Positions 18,990-27,909 of a stretch of DNA of 64,000 nt are shown piece by piece. The position numbers and the translations under genes are program-made. Below the pieces are notes generated by a model. It saw only the letters and a list, made by a program, of their open reading frames with translations, ran no database searches and was not told where the DNA came from. Each line of letters starts with the position of its first letter. Within the stretch, counting starts at the first letter, position 1. The stretch is from an uncultured Pelagibacteraceae bacterium (GTDB lineage: Bacteria; Pseudomonadota; Alphaproteobacteria; Pelagibacterales; Pelagibacteraceae): contig CACEHK010000002.1 in assembly GCA_902559305.1 (NCBI GenBank), forward strand, positions 23,964 to 87,963, written 5' to 3'.

Positions 18990-19112
18990 TTATAAATCCA
19001 TGTTTGGCCAATTATCTCTATCATTATACTTATCAAGTTCTCTTTTTGAAAAAGGTCTAAACAACACCCATCCAACGACTATAACTAAAGCTAAAAGTAT
19101 TAATGTTTTCAT
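18990..19112 (-). CDS. Small single-TM protein (40 aa)
   Basis: MKTLILLALVIVVGWVLFRPFSKRELDKYNDRDNWPNMDL*; below ORF-track cut-off. Confidence 0.5.
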   Translation of the reverse strand: MKTLILLALVIVVGWVLFRPFSKRELDKYNDRDNWPNMDL

Positions 19113-19145
19113 AAGTTAAAATCAATTTAAACTAAATAATTTCCT

Positions 19146-19733
19146 CTAAAATACTGAACTTAATCTATTTAAAGCAAACATTCCAGGATCATCTAAATCC
19201 ATAGTTTTATCTTCAAACATTCTAGCTCTCCCGATTTTAATTCTTTTACCTTTAAAATCTTCCAAAGCTTGTTTGGTTGATGATTTTAGTACTTCGGAAT
19301 AATTCTGATTATTTTTAAGATTTTTAATTATTAAATCTAAGCTATCTGCAATGGTTTTATCTCCAAGATTACTTTTTCCTCTCTCAAGTATTGTTTTTAA
19401 TGTAGTATCAAAAATTGCAACAATATCATCATGATTACATTCAGTTTTTCCTTTTAAATTTTTTGAAATATTCATAAAAGAAAAAGCAATTAAGGTGCCA
19501 AAACTTGATCCAGATTTTTTAACAAAAGCCTCTGAACAAAGCATAAAATTAGAACCCATATCATCATTAAATTTATTAATACTATTATTTACTTCTTCTA
19601 AACCATGCAAAATCGTAACTCCTAAATCGCCATCACCTATTTTTCCATCAGCTGAATTAAAATCATCATAAGAATTTTTCGCTTCTTCTAATAATTTTTT
19701 AAAAATATTAGTTAATACTTTTTTATTAAGCAT
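19146..19733 (-). CDS. dhaL: Dihydroxyacetone-kinase-type DhaL subunit
   Basis: DGKIGDGDLGVTILHGLEEV; KKSGSSFGTL; KTIADSLD. Confidence 0.85.
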   Translation of the reverse strand: MLNKKVLTNIFKKLLEEAKNSYDDFNSADGKIGDGDLGVTILHGLEEVNNSINKFNDDMGSNFMLCSEAFVKKSGSSFGTLIAFSFMNISKNLKGKTECNHDDIVAIFDTTLKTILERGKSNLGDKTIADSLDLIIKNLKNNQNYSEVLKSSTKQALEDFKGKRIKIGRARMFEDKTMDLDDPGMFALNRLSSVF

Positions 19734-20733
19734 TTAATTTTTTTAAATCCTCAACAATATTTGCTGGAAGATTAATCTTTTTATTAAGATTTTTTTTATA
19801 TCTTTTTTGTTTATTTTGACCAGGGTATAAAATTTCTTTTACACCTTTTATTTTAGGTAATCTTTTAATTCTTTTAATATTTTCTTTTATTCTCTTACTG
19901 TAATTTCCAACAAAAAGATTAGGCTTCATAACAAAAAATAAATGACCTATATTTTGAGGACCTGAAAAGTCATCAAATGGATCTTTTACTTTTCCTCCAT
20001 GATTTCCACCTGTAAAAACACCACTTAATATATCAACCATCCAAGCAAGTCCTGATCCCCTAAAACCTGCAATAGGTAATTGAACACCTTCTAATGCTTT
20101 TTTTGCATTTGTTGTAGGTTTTCCATATTTATCTAAAGCAACTCCCTCTGGAATTTTTTTTCCAGTTCTTGCAGCAACTCTTATTTTACCCCTATTAATT
20201 ACAGAAACGGAGGTATCTAGTATAAAAGGCACTTTTGAAAAAGTAGGCGTTCCAAAACATATAGGATTTGTTCCAAATAAACTTTTTTTTGAACCATGTG
20301 GCGCAATAGCTGGAGGTGCATTAGTAAAACAAAAAACTATTAAGTTTTTCTTTGTAGCTTGTTCAGCGTAATAACCCGATAAACCATAATGCCCACTATT
20401 TTTAATTCCAACTAAACCTATTCCTGTTTTTTTTGCATTAATTATCGCATGTTTTATTCCAATATCAGCAGCAACAAAACCAATACTATTATTTGCGTCG
20501 ATTTGTGAAATAGATTTAGAAATTTTTTTAATTTTAATTTTTGGTCTTGGATTTATTACTTTTTTTTTTATTCTGTCACAATACATTTTTAATCTAGATA
20601 ATCCATGAGAGTGAGCACCTACTATTTCCGCATTTATAATCGCTTCGGCGCAAATTTTAGAATGCTCATTAATTAAATTATGTTTTTTAAATATTTTAAT
20701 TACTAATCTTTTTAGAGATTTTGTATTGTTCAT
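19726..20733 (-). CDS. Ldh2/malate-lactate dehydrogenase family NAD(P)-dependent oxidoreductase
   Basis: SHGLSRLKMYCDRI, GIGLVGIKNSGHYGLSGYYAE, NAPPAIAPHGSKKSLFGTNPI. Confidence 0.88.
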   Translation of the reverse strand: MNNTKSLKRLVIKIFKKHNLINEHSKICAEAIINAEIVGAHSHGLSRLKMYCDRIKKKVINPRPKIKIKKISKSISQIDANNSIGFVAADIGIKHAIINAKKTGIGLVGIKNSGHYGLSGYYAEQATKKNLIVFCFTNAPPAIAPHGSKKSLFGTNPICFGTPTFSKVPFILDTSVSVINRGKIRVAARTGKKIPEGVALDKYGKPTTNAKKALEGVQLPIAGFRGSGLAWMVDILSGVFTGGNHGGKVKDPFDDFSGPQNIGHLFFVMKPNLFVGNYSKRIKENIKRIKRLPKIKGVKEILYPGQNKQKRYKKNLNKKINLPANIVEDLKKLNA

Positions 20734-20738
20734 TCTTA

Positions 20739-21500
20739 TTAATAATTTTTAATTGTTTTTTTTCTACTTTCAAACTTTCTTCTTAAATTAAAATATATTT
20801 TTTCAAACAAATTAAAGTTAATTTTATTTTGTAAATTTATTTTAATTCTATCTTCATTCTTTGAGATTTGTTTAATATTTTTTATTACCGATGTATCAGT
20901 AATAAAAGTATCAAAATTTTCAAAAGATTTAAAATCTAGTGTTAAAGCGTGATCAAAGTATTTTATTTGTTCTTCCCATATACAATGATTAAACATAGTA
21001 ACATGTAAATTTTGATCTATATTAGGATATAATTTTTTATATTTTGAATAAAATTCTGACCAACCATGATAATAATTTAATTTTTTTGCTTTTTCATATG
21101 AAGCAGAGATTTTTTCTGAGTCTCTATAAAGATATAAAAAAAGAGTATTTTTATTATTTAATAAAGGCCTTTTATAAACAAATTCGTTTGTATTTAGAAA
21201 AAAATTTTTATGTTTTTTTACAAAACTATTTAGATAACTAAAATGTTTTCCTATAAAATAATCTTCAGGATAAATTTCTTCATCTTGAAAACCTAAATAT
21301 TTAGATAAATTGTTTGTAACAAAAGTTGAACCTGACCTAGCTTGTGAAAAAAGCACAATATTTAATAACTTTTTTTCATTAAAATAATCTTTTACATACT
21401 CATAATTAATCAAGTTCAACTTTAGTTTATTTTCATTAAGCATTTTTATACCTGATTTGAAAATATTATCCTTTTCCACGCCAAGGAATTGTTTTGTCAA
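20739..21500 (-). CDS. Sulfotransferase-like P-loop protein
   Basis: IVLFSQARSGSTFVTNNL PAPS 5'-phosphosulfate-loop-like motif. Listed start overlaps tauC by 35 nt; a start near 21443 (MLNENK...) removes the overlap. Confidence 0.65.
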   Translation of the reverse strand: MTKQFLGVEKDNIFKSGIKMLNENKLKLNLINYEYVKDYFNEKKLLNIVLFSQARSGSTFVTNNLSKYLGFQDEEIYPEDYFIGKHFSYLNSFVKKHKNFFLNTNEFVYKRPLLNNKNTLFLYLYRDSEKISASYEKAKKLNYYHGWSEFYSKYKKLYPNIDQNLHVTMFNHCIWEEQIKYFDHALTLDFKSFENFDTFITDTSVIKNIKQISKNEDRIKINLQNKINFNLFEKIYFNLRRKFESRKKTIKNY

Positions 21501-23361
21501 TTATTTTTCTGATTGTAACATCAAATATTAGACCCAACATTCCCATTACGAATATCGTTATCCAAATAACCTCATACTGCATATATTTTCTTGCAACGTT
21601 TTCAACAAAACCAATACCTGAAGTACCAGCCAAAAATTCCGCAGCTACCAATGTCCCCCAGCACATTCCAACAGCAACTCTTACACCTGTTAATATTTCT
21701 GGTAATGAATTGGGAAATATTACCTCTCTCAATATTTGCCATCTAGATGCACCTAACGAATGAGCGGCATGAATTTTTGAAAGTTGAGTCCCTGATGCAC
21801 CCGCTCTTGCTGATATAATCATAATAGAAAACGAAACCATAAATAATAAAAATACTTTTCCAAGATTATCAATTCCAAAAACAGTAATTACTAATGGCGC
21901 CCATGCAAGTGGAGGAACTGGTCTATAAAGTTCTACTAATGGATCAAAAAATCCTTTAGCAAATCTATTTAATCCCATAAATAGACCTAAAGGAACTCCA
22001 AAAATAATTCCTAGAGTTAGTCCTAAAAATACTCTTAAGAATGAATCCCAAATATGTCCTGTAGGAACTGGAATTTTAAAAGCTTTAAATTCGCCTTTTA
22101 CAATATCTAAAACTTTACTTTTAAAATTAGGTTTTACTGTTCCGTCAGAACTATGAACTGGATATTTTCCTGGCAGAATATCTGCAATCCAATCTGGCAG
22201 TATAAATCCGACTATTCTATTCACTCCCATCATTTCATACCAAATCATTGGTATCATTTTAAAACCTACACTTGGTTTTAGAAGATCTCCAAAAATTCTA
22301 AAAGTATCAGAAGGTTTTGGTAACCATCTACCTGGACCATCTTCAGCACAGGTTGGACCACTAGCAACTATAGTTCCAGCAGGAAACAATAACATATCTA
22401 TATAAATTAAATTACCTTGCTCTTTTTTTTGAACAACGTCAAATTCTCTAATTGATTTTTCCATTTCATCAAGAGCGTTAGGTGGAAAAACACTTTCATA
22501 TTCAATTCTTTGTCCAAGTTTTTTAATTTCTTTTATATATGTCATTTCTAATTCTTGGTTATCATCCAGAGCATCTTTATACTCTTTGATTTCTTTTCTA
22601 ATTCTTTCTAATAATTTTAAATATTCTGGATTATGATTTCTTAATGAAAAAAACTCATCGCTAATTTCATTTAACTCTTGAGCGGCAGCATGAAATTTTA
22701 AACCCTTTTTGCTCTCTGGAAGAGGGGGTACTTCCATTCCTGTTGCCCCCCAACCAAGCTGTTTTTTTAACTCTTCTATCCTTTTATTTTCTTCTTCTAT
22801 ACTTTTTATAGGGGGAAAACTTACTTTTTGAAAATCTTCAGTTAACCAAGTAATTCTATTGGTTAAATCTTTAATTTTATTTTTTGTTTCAGTTTCTAAA
22901 AGTTTTTCATCGGTTAATAAAGGTATAGTTCTTTTAGTCTCGTTAAGTAATTTTATAAATAATTTTTTGTCTTTTTCTTTTAGCTCAGTTAAATTTTGAA
23001 TAAGAATTATTTTTTTTTGTATATTTATATTTTCACGCTTAATAAGAGCAGTACTTTTGTGTTGCCTCTCTTCAATTGGAAACAGGTATTTTAATGATAG
23101 CAATGACTCATTAACTTTAGCAACCTGGCAAAGTTCATTGGCAGATTTTGGATAAAATGCTTTTGCGATATCCCATGAATAATAAAGCCATGATAATAAC
23201 AGAAAACTTGAACCTACTATTACCCAATGAATACCACCTTTTGCTCTTTCTGGGTTTCCAAATACTGCATCACTTTTTTCAGTTTTAACCAGTCTTTGCC
23301 CATAAAGAATAGAACCTATAACAGCAAAAATAACCAAAAAAGTAATAATTCCAGTGATCAT
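21466..23361 (-). CDS. tauC: TauC-like ABC permease with long N-terminal extension
   Basis: C-terminal TauC/SsuC permease domain (SFLRVFLGLTLGIIFGVPLG...HAAHSLGASRWQILREVIFPNSLPEILTGVRVAVG). The N-terminal ~430 aa are additional, with TM segments and coiled-coil-rich sequence. Confidence 0.88.
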   Translation of the reverse strand: MITGIITFLVIFAVIGSILYGQRLVKTEKSDAVFGNPERAKGGIHWVIVGSSFLLLSWLYYSWDIAKAFYPKSANELCQVAKVNESLLSLKYLFPIEERQHKSTALIKRENINIQKKIILIQNLTELKEKDKKLFIKLLNETKRTIPLLTDEKLLETETKNKIKDLTNRITWLTEDFQKVSFPPIKSIEEENKRIEELKKQLGWGATGMEVPPLPESKKGLKFHAAAQELNEISDEFFSLRNHNPEYLKLLERIRKEIKEYKDALDDNQELEMTYIKEIKKLGQRIEYESVFPPNALDEMEKSIREFDVVQKKEQGNLIYIDMLLFPAGTIVASGPTCAEDGPGRWLPKPSDTFRIFGDLLKPSVGFKMIPMIWYEMMGVNRIVGFILPDWIADILPGKYPVHSSDGTVKPNFKSKVLDIVKGEFKAFKIPVPTGHIWDSFLRVFLGLTLGIIFGVPLGLFMGLNRFAKGFFDPLVELYRPVPPLAWAPLVITVFGIDNLGKVFLLFMVSFSIMIISARAGASGTQLSKIHAAHSLGASRWQILREVIFPNSLPEILTGVRVAVGMCWGTLVAAEFLAGTSGIGFVENVARKYMQYEVIWITIFVMGMLGLIFDVTIRKIIDKTIPWRGKG

Positions 23362-23362
23362 T

Positions 23363-24160
23363 TTAACTTTCTTTACCCATTATTTCTTCTTCCATATCCC
23401 AAATCATTGATAAAATTTCTTCTCTTTTAGATACGAAATCTTTGTTATTTTTAATTTCCCTTAAATCTTCTTTTAAACCCATATTTGCAAATGGAAGTTT
23501 GTACTCTTTATGTATTCTTCCAGGTCTAGGAGCCATTACATAAACTCGTTCTCCTAATAATAATGCTTCTTCGACAGAATGAGTAATTAAAATAATTGTT
23601 TTTCCAGTTTCTTTCCAAATTTTTAAAACTAAAGACTGCATTTTTTCTCTAGTCAAAGCATCTAGAGCTCCCAAAGGCTCATCCATTAATATTAGATCTG
23701 GATCATTGATCAAGCACCTTGCAAGAGCTACTCTTTGCTGCATACCACCCGATAGTTGATATGTTGGTGTATTGCCAAAACCTTTTAATCCAACAATGTC
23801 TAGCCATTCTTCAACTTTTTGAGCGGTTTTAATTGTATCTTCTTTTTTCATTCGTAAACCAAAATTTACGTTTTCTGCAACTGTTAACCACTCAAATAAA
23901 GCACCTTGTTGAAAAACCATTCCTCTTTCAACTCCTGGCCCATCTATTTCTTTATCACCTAGGGTAATATTTCCAGAAGTTGGACGAAGAAAACCTGCTG
24001 CAATATTTAATAAAGTTGTTTTTCCACAACCTGAAGGTCCAAGAACAGTTAATAATTCTCCTTTTTTTAAAGTAAAACTTATATCCTTAAGTGCATGAAC
24101 AGTTTCCCCCTTGGGAGACTTGAAGATCATATTTACATTTTGAGATACTAAATCACTCAT
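23363..24160 (-). CDS. tauB: TauB/SsuB-like ABC transporter ATPase
   Basis: VLGPSGCGKTTLLNI, YQLSGGMQQRVALARCLINDPDLILMDEPLGALD. Confidence 0.93.
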   Translation of the reverse strand: MSDLVSQNVNMIFKSPKGETVHALKDISFTLKKGELLTVLGPSGCGKTTLLNIAAGFLRPTSGNITLGDKEIDGPGVERGMVFQQGALFEWLTVAENVNFGLRMKKEDTIKTAQKVEEWLDIVGLKGFGNTPTYQLSGGMQQRVALARCLINDPDLILMDEPLGALDALTREKMQSLVLKIWKETGKTIILITHSVEEALLLGERVYVMAPRPGRIHKEYKLPFANMGLKEDLREIKNNKDFVSKREEILSMIWDMEEEIMGKES

Positions 24161-24202
24161 AATAAATAATACTAAGACTTTATATTAAAATTTTTATAAA
24201 AA

Positions 24203-24236
24203 AAATAGGCACCAATTTATTAATTGGCGCCTATTT
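24203..24236 (-). terminator. Intercistronic terminator hairpin between tauA and tauB
   Basis: Minus-strand RNA: AAATAGGCGCCAATT-aata-AATTGGTGCCTATTT then T run; 15-bp stem with one G.U that is a pair only in the minus-strand transcript. Confidence 0.8.
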
Positions 24237-24257
24237 AATATTCTATTTTCAACTCTA

Positions 24258-25235
24258 TTATGGAAGATAGCTAGTATCTACGACTTTAGAGTAATCTTTT
24301 AGAGCTGGGTTTTCAGATGTAGCAAACATTCCACCCATTACTTCTAGGTAAGTCATAAGTATACCACCTTTATTCATATACTTAGATTTCATAGTTGCTG
24401 CATTAGGGAATTCAAATCCACCCATTTGATTTTTTGTTGCGTCAAGACTCATAGCAGCATCTTTTGCTATTACATTCATATCTGATTTTCCAGCGTTGTG
24501 TTTAGCATTTGCTTCGTGAGTTACTTCAACAAAAGTTCTAACCATTCCAGGATTTTCTTTTAGGAATTTGTTAGTAACTGAAGTAATATCTATACCAGCA
24601 ATTCCTTCAGCTTTTGCCTCATCAACCGTTAACAAAGAAGCACCTTTTTCTTTAGCTGCTTTGATAGACTTACCACCAAACAAACATGCCATTGCAACGT
24701 CACCGTTTACAAATGCTGCAGATCCATCTTCTGGGTTCATATCAACAACTTTCATTTTAGAAATATCAGCTCCAACGACCCTCATTGTTTCTTTAAAAAC
24801 GTAGTCAGCCATTGTTCCTAAAGGAACAGCAACTTTTTGACCATCTAATTTTGAAGCTGCATTACCTTTATCAATGCCTTTAGCCGCAACACAAGTAGTT
24901 CCGCCCATTCCATAAATAACAGCTATATCTACAAGCTTAATAGGCGCTTTAGCATTAACCGCATTTACGAAAGGAGTTAAACCTTGTGAGTAAGATATAT
25001 CAATATCACCAGACAACATAGCTTCAGTCATCTCTCCACCTGTTGCGAAGTTAGTCCATTTTACAGGTACACCCAAAGCTTTATCAAAAGTCTTTTTAAC
25101 TTTTGCTTCTTGATTTGGAGTTGCCCACTCTAAGAAAAATGCTACTCTAACTTCGTTTGCAGCTGAATTAGCAACTGAAACAGACAAGTTTAAAGCAACA
25201 ATAGTTCCTAGAATAAAACTAATTATTTTTTTCAT
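24258..25235 (-). CDS. tauA: TauA-like periplasmic substrate-binding protein
   Basis: Signal peptide; GGEMTEAMLSGDIDISYSQGLTPFVNAVN, DLGVA-type tauA motifs (YGMGGTTCVAAKGIDK). Confidence 0.9.
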   Translation of the reverse strand: MKKIISFILGTIVALNLSVSVANSAANEVRVAFFLEWATPNQEAKVKKTFDKALGVPVKWTNFATGGEMTEAMLSGDIDISYSQGLTPFVNAVNAKAPIKLVDIAVIYGMGGTTCVAAKGIDKGNAASKLDGQKVAVPLGTMADYVFKETMRVVGADISKMKVVDMNPEDGSAAFVNGDVAMACLFGGKSIKAAKEKGASLLTVDEAKAEGIAGIDITSVTNKFLKENPGMVRTFVEVTHEANAKHNAGKSDMNVIAKDAAMSLDATKNQMGGFEFPNAATMKSKYMNKGGILMTYLEVMGGMFATSENPALKDYSKVVDTSYLP

Positions 25236-25436
25236 TTAATCTCCTCATGTTTTTTAAATTTAAAAACGTAATTAAAGTAGAAAAAAAGAGACTTGTAAAC
25301 GATAGTTTATTTGATCCCTGCGATGTAATAAACTATATACAACTTCCAAGTGTATAGATAAATTACGATTTTTATGGAGAGGATTTAAAAATTAGTCTAA
25401 GAAATTAAAAAAGATAACAAAAAAATTAAATAAATT

Positions 25437-26783
25437 ATGAGCTCTGAATCAAAATTTAAAATGCCAAATTCTTTAAATGAACATTGGATGCCATTTACTT
25501 CTAATAAAGATTTTAAAGAAAAACCAAGATTAATTACAGAAGCAAAAGGCGTTTATATGAAAAACCATCAGGGACAAACTTTAATTGATGCAAGCTCAGG
25601 ATTGTTTTGTAACCCACTAGGACACGGAAGAAAAGAAATTATAAACGCTATTACTCAGCAATTAGAAACTTTAGATTATTGTCAACCATTCCAACAAGGT
25701 TTTGGTGGATCTTTTGAACTTGCAACAAGAATTTCAAAACATACACCAGGAAACTTAAATAGAATATTTTATACTATTTGTGGTTCAACTGCTGTTGAAA
25801 CCGCAATTAAAATTGCCATTGCTTATCATAAGGCAAGAGGTGAAGGCCAAAGATTTAGATTTGTTGGTCGAGAAAGAGCATACCACGGAATGAATATTGG
25901 AGCGACTTCAGTTGGTGGCATGGTTAACAATGTTAAAACGTTTGCAAGTGTGTTAATGCCAGGAGTTGTGCACATGAGACATACACATTTACCTGAGCAT
26001 AAATTTATTTCAGGTCAACCTGAAACAGGTGCTGAATTAGCTAATGACTTAGAAAGAATTTGTACAAATTTTGGTTCAGAAAATATTGCAGCTTGTATTG
26101 TTGAGCCAGTCGCAGGTTCTACAGGAACGCTTGTTCCACCAAAAGGTTATTTGCAAAGGTTAAGAGAAATTTGTGATAAACATGGTATACTTTTAATTTT
26201 TGATGAAGTGATAACAGGTTGGGGGAGAATGGGCTCAGCATTTGGCGCTCAAGAATTTGGTGTAACTCCTGATCTTATGACAATGGCTAAAGCTACAACA
26301 AATGGAATAGTTCCAATGGGAGTTGTTGCATGTAAAGAAGAAATTTACGATGCAATTATGGAAAATTCTCCAAAAGGAACTATCGAACTATTTCATGGTT
26401 ATACTTACTCTGGTATTCCAGTTTCTGTTGCAGCAGCTCTAGCTGTACAAGATATATTTGAAAAAGAAGATATATTTAAAAGATCAAAAGAAATGGCTCC
26501 TTATTTTCAAGAAGCGCTATTTTCTCTAAAAGATATTGACGTAGTTGAAAACATAAGAGGCTATGGGATGATGGGTGGAATTGATATGAAAATGGATAAA
26601 AAACCAGGAGTTGCAGGTTTCACATGTTTTAAACATTGTTATGAAGCAGGAGTAAATTTTAAAGCTACTGGTGATTGTTTAATTATTGCACCGATGTTTA
26701 TTTCTGAAAAAAAACATATAGATGAAATAATCGAAAAACTTAGAGCTGGAATAAATAATTACGCGAAATCTAAAAAAAATTAG
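25437..26783 (+). CDS. Class III omega-aminotransferase (beta-alanine/taurine:pyruvate-type)
   Basis: LNEHWMPFTSNKDFK, GSTAVETAIKIA, LLIFDEVITGWGRMG; PLP Lys in MAKATTNG. Confidence 0.88.
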   Translation: MSSESKFKMPNSLNEHWMPFTSNKDFKEKPRLITEAKGVYMKNHQGQTLIDASSGLFCNPLGHGRKEIINAITQQLETLDYCQPFQQGFGGSFELATRISKHTPGNLNRIFYTICGSTAVETAIKIAIAYHKARGEGQRFRFVGRERAYHGMNIGATSVGGMVNNVKTFASVLMPGVVHMRHTHLPEHKFISGQPETGAELANDLERICTNFGSENIAACIVEPVAGSTGTLVPPKGYLQRLREICDKHGILLIFDEVITGWGRMGSAFGAQEFGVTPDLMTMAKATTNGIVPMGVVACKEEIYDAIMENSPKGTIELFHGYTYSGIPVSVAAALAVQDIFEKEDIFKRSKEMAPYFQEALFSLKDIDVVENIRGYGMMGGIDMKMDKKPGVAGFTCFKHCYEAGVNFKATGDCLIIAPMFISEKKHIDEIIEKLRAGINNYAKSKKN

Positions 26784-26789
26784 TTCTCA

Positions 26790-27905
26790 ATGAAAATTGG
26801 AGTTCCAAAAGAAATTAAGCCGCAAGAAAATAGAATAGGGCTTACTCCAGATAGTGTTAAATCTTTAATCTCAAATGGTCACCAGGTTTTAGTTGAAAAT
26901 AATGGTGGTTTTGAAGCTGGTTTTAATAATGAAGAATATGAATCTGCTGGAGCAAAAATTGTGCAGAAAGCAGAAGATATTTTTAATGACTCTGAAATAA
27001 TAGTTAAAGTTAAAGAACCATTATCTAATGAAGTTAAAATGATTAGAGAAAACCAAATTGTTTTTACTTATCTGCATTTGGCAGCAGCAAAAGAATTAAC
27101 TGAAGGGTTAATTAATTCAAAATCAATTTGTATAGCTTACGAAACAGTAACGGATAGTAATGGAAGACTTCCTTTACTTGCACCAATGAGTGCTGTTGCA
27201 GGAAGAATGTCAGTTCAGGCAGGAGCACATTGTTTAGAAAAAAATCAAAAGGGAAGAGGATTATTATTAGGAGGAGCACCAGGTGTTGAAGGTGGAACAG
27301 TGGTAATACTTGGAGGAGGAGTTGTTGGAGAAAATGCAGCTATTATCGCAACTGGTATGAAAGCAAAAGTTCATGTAGTAGATAAATCTGAAGCTAGATT
27401 AAAAGAATTATCAAAAATGTTTGGTGACAATATAATTCCCCAGCAAAGTGATAAAACAGATTTAAAAAAATTAATTTCAGAAGCTGATCTTTTAGTTGGT
27501 GGCGTTTTAATTCCAGGTGCTGAAGCTCCAAAATTAATTACAAAAGATATGCTAAAGTTAATGAAGCGTGGGTCAGTAATTGTTGATGTTGCAATAGATC
27601 AAGGAGGATGTGTTGAAACTAGTAAACCAACCACTCATGCCGAACCAACATATATTGTTGATGACATTGTTCATTATTGTGTAGCTAATATGCCAGGTGG
27701 AGTTCCAAGAACTTCCACTATAGCTCTAAATAATGCAACACTTCCGTTTTTAAATAAACTTGCAAAAAATGGTTACAAGAAAGCCTTAGAAGAAGATAAG
27801 AATTTTCTTGAAGGTTTAAATGTCTATAAAGGCCATATTACCTATAAAGCAGTAGCTGATGTATTTGGTCACTCTTTTGTATCTCCAGCAGATGCTATAA
27901 AATAA
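26790..27905 (+). CDS. ald: Alanine dehydrogenase
   Basis: MKIGVPKEIKPQENRIGLTPDSV, TYLHLAAAKELTEGL, DVAIDQGGCVETSKPTTH. Confidence 0.93.
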   Translation: MKIGVPKEIKPQENRIGLTPDSVKSLISNGHQVLVENNGGFEAGFNNEEYESAGAKIVQKAEDIFNDSEIIVKVKEPLSNEVKMIRENQIVFTYLHLAAAKELTEGLINSKSICIAYETVTDSNGRLPLLAPMSAVAGRMSVQAGAHCLEKNQKGRGLLLGGAPGVEGGTVVILGGGVVGENAAIIATGMKAKVHVVDKSEARLKELSKMFGDNIIPQQSDKTDLKKLISEADLLVGGVLIPGAEAPKLITKDMLKLMKRGSVIVDVAIDQGGCVETSKPTTHAEPTYIVDDIVHYCVANMPGGVPRTSTIALNNATLPFLNKLAKNGYKKALEEDKNFLEGLNVYKGHITYKAVADVFGHSFVSPADAIK

Positions 27906-27909
27906 AATA

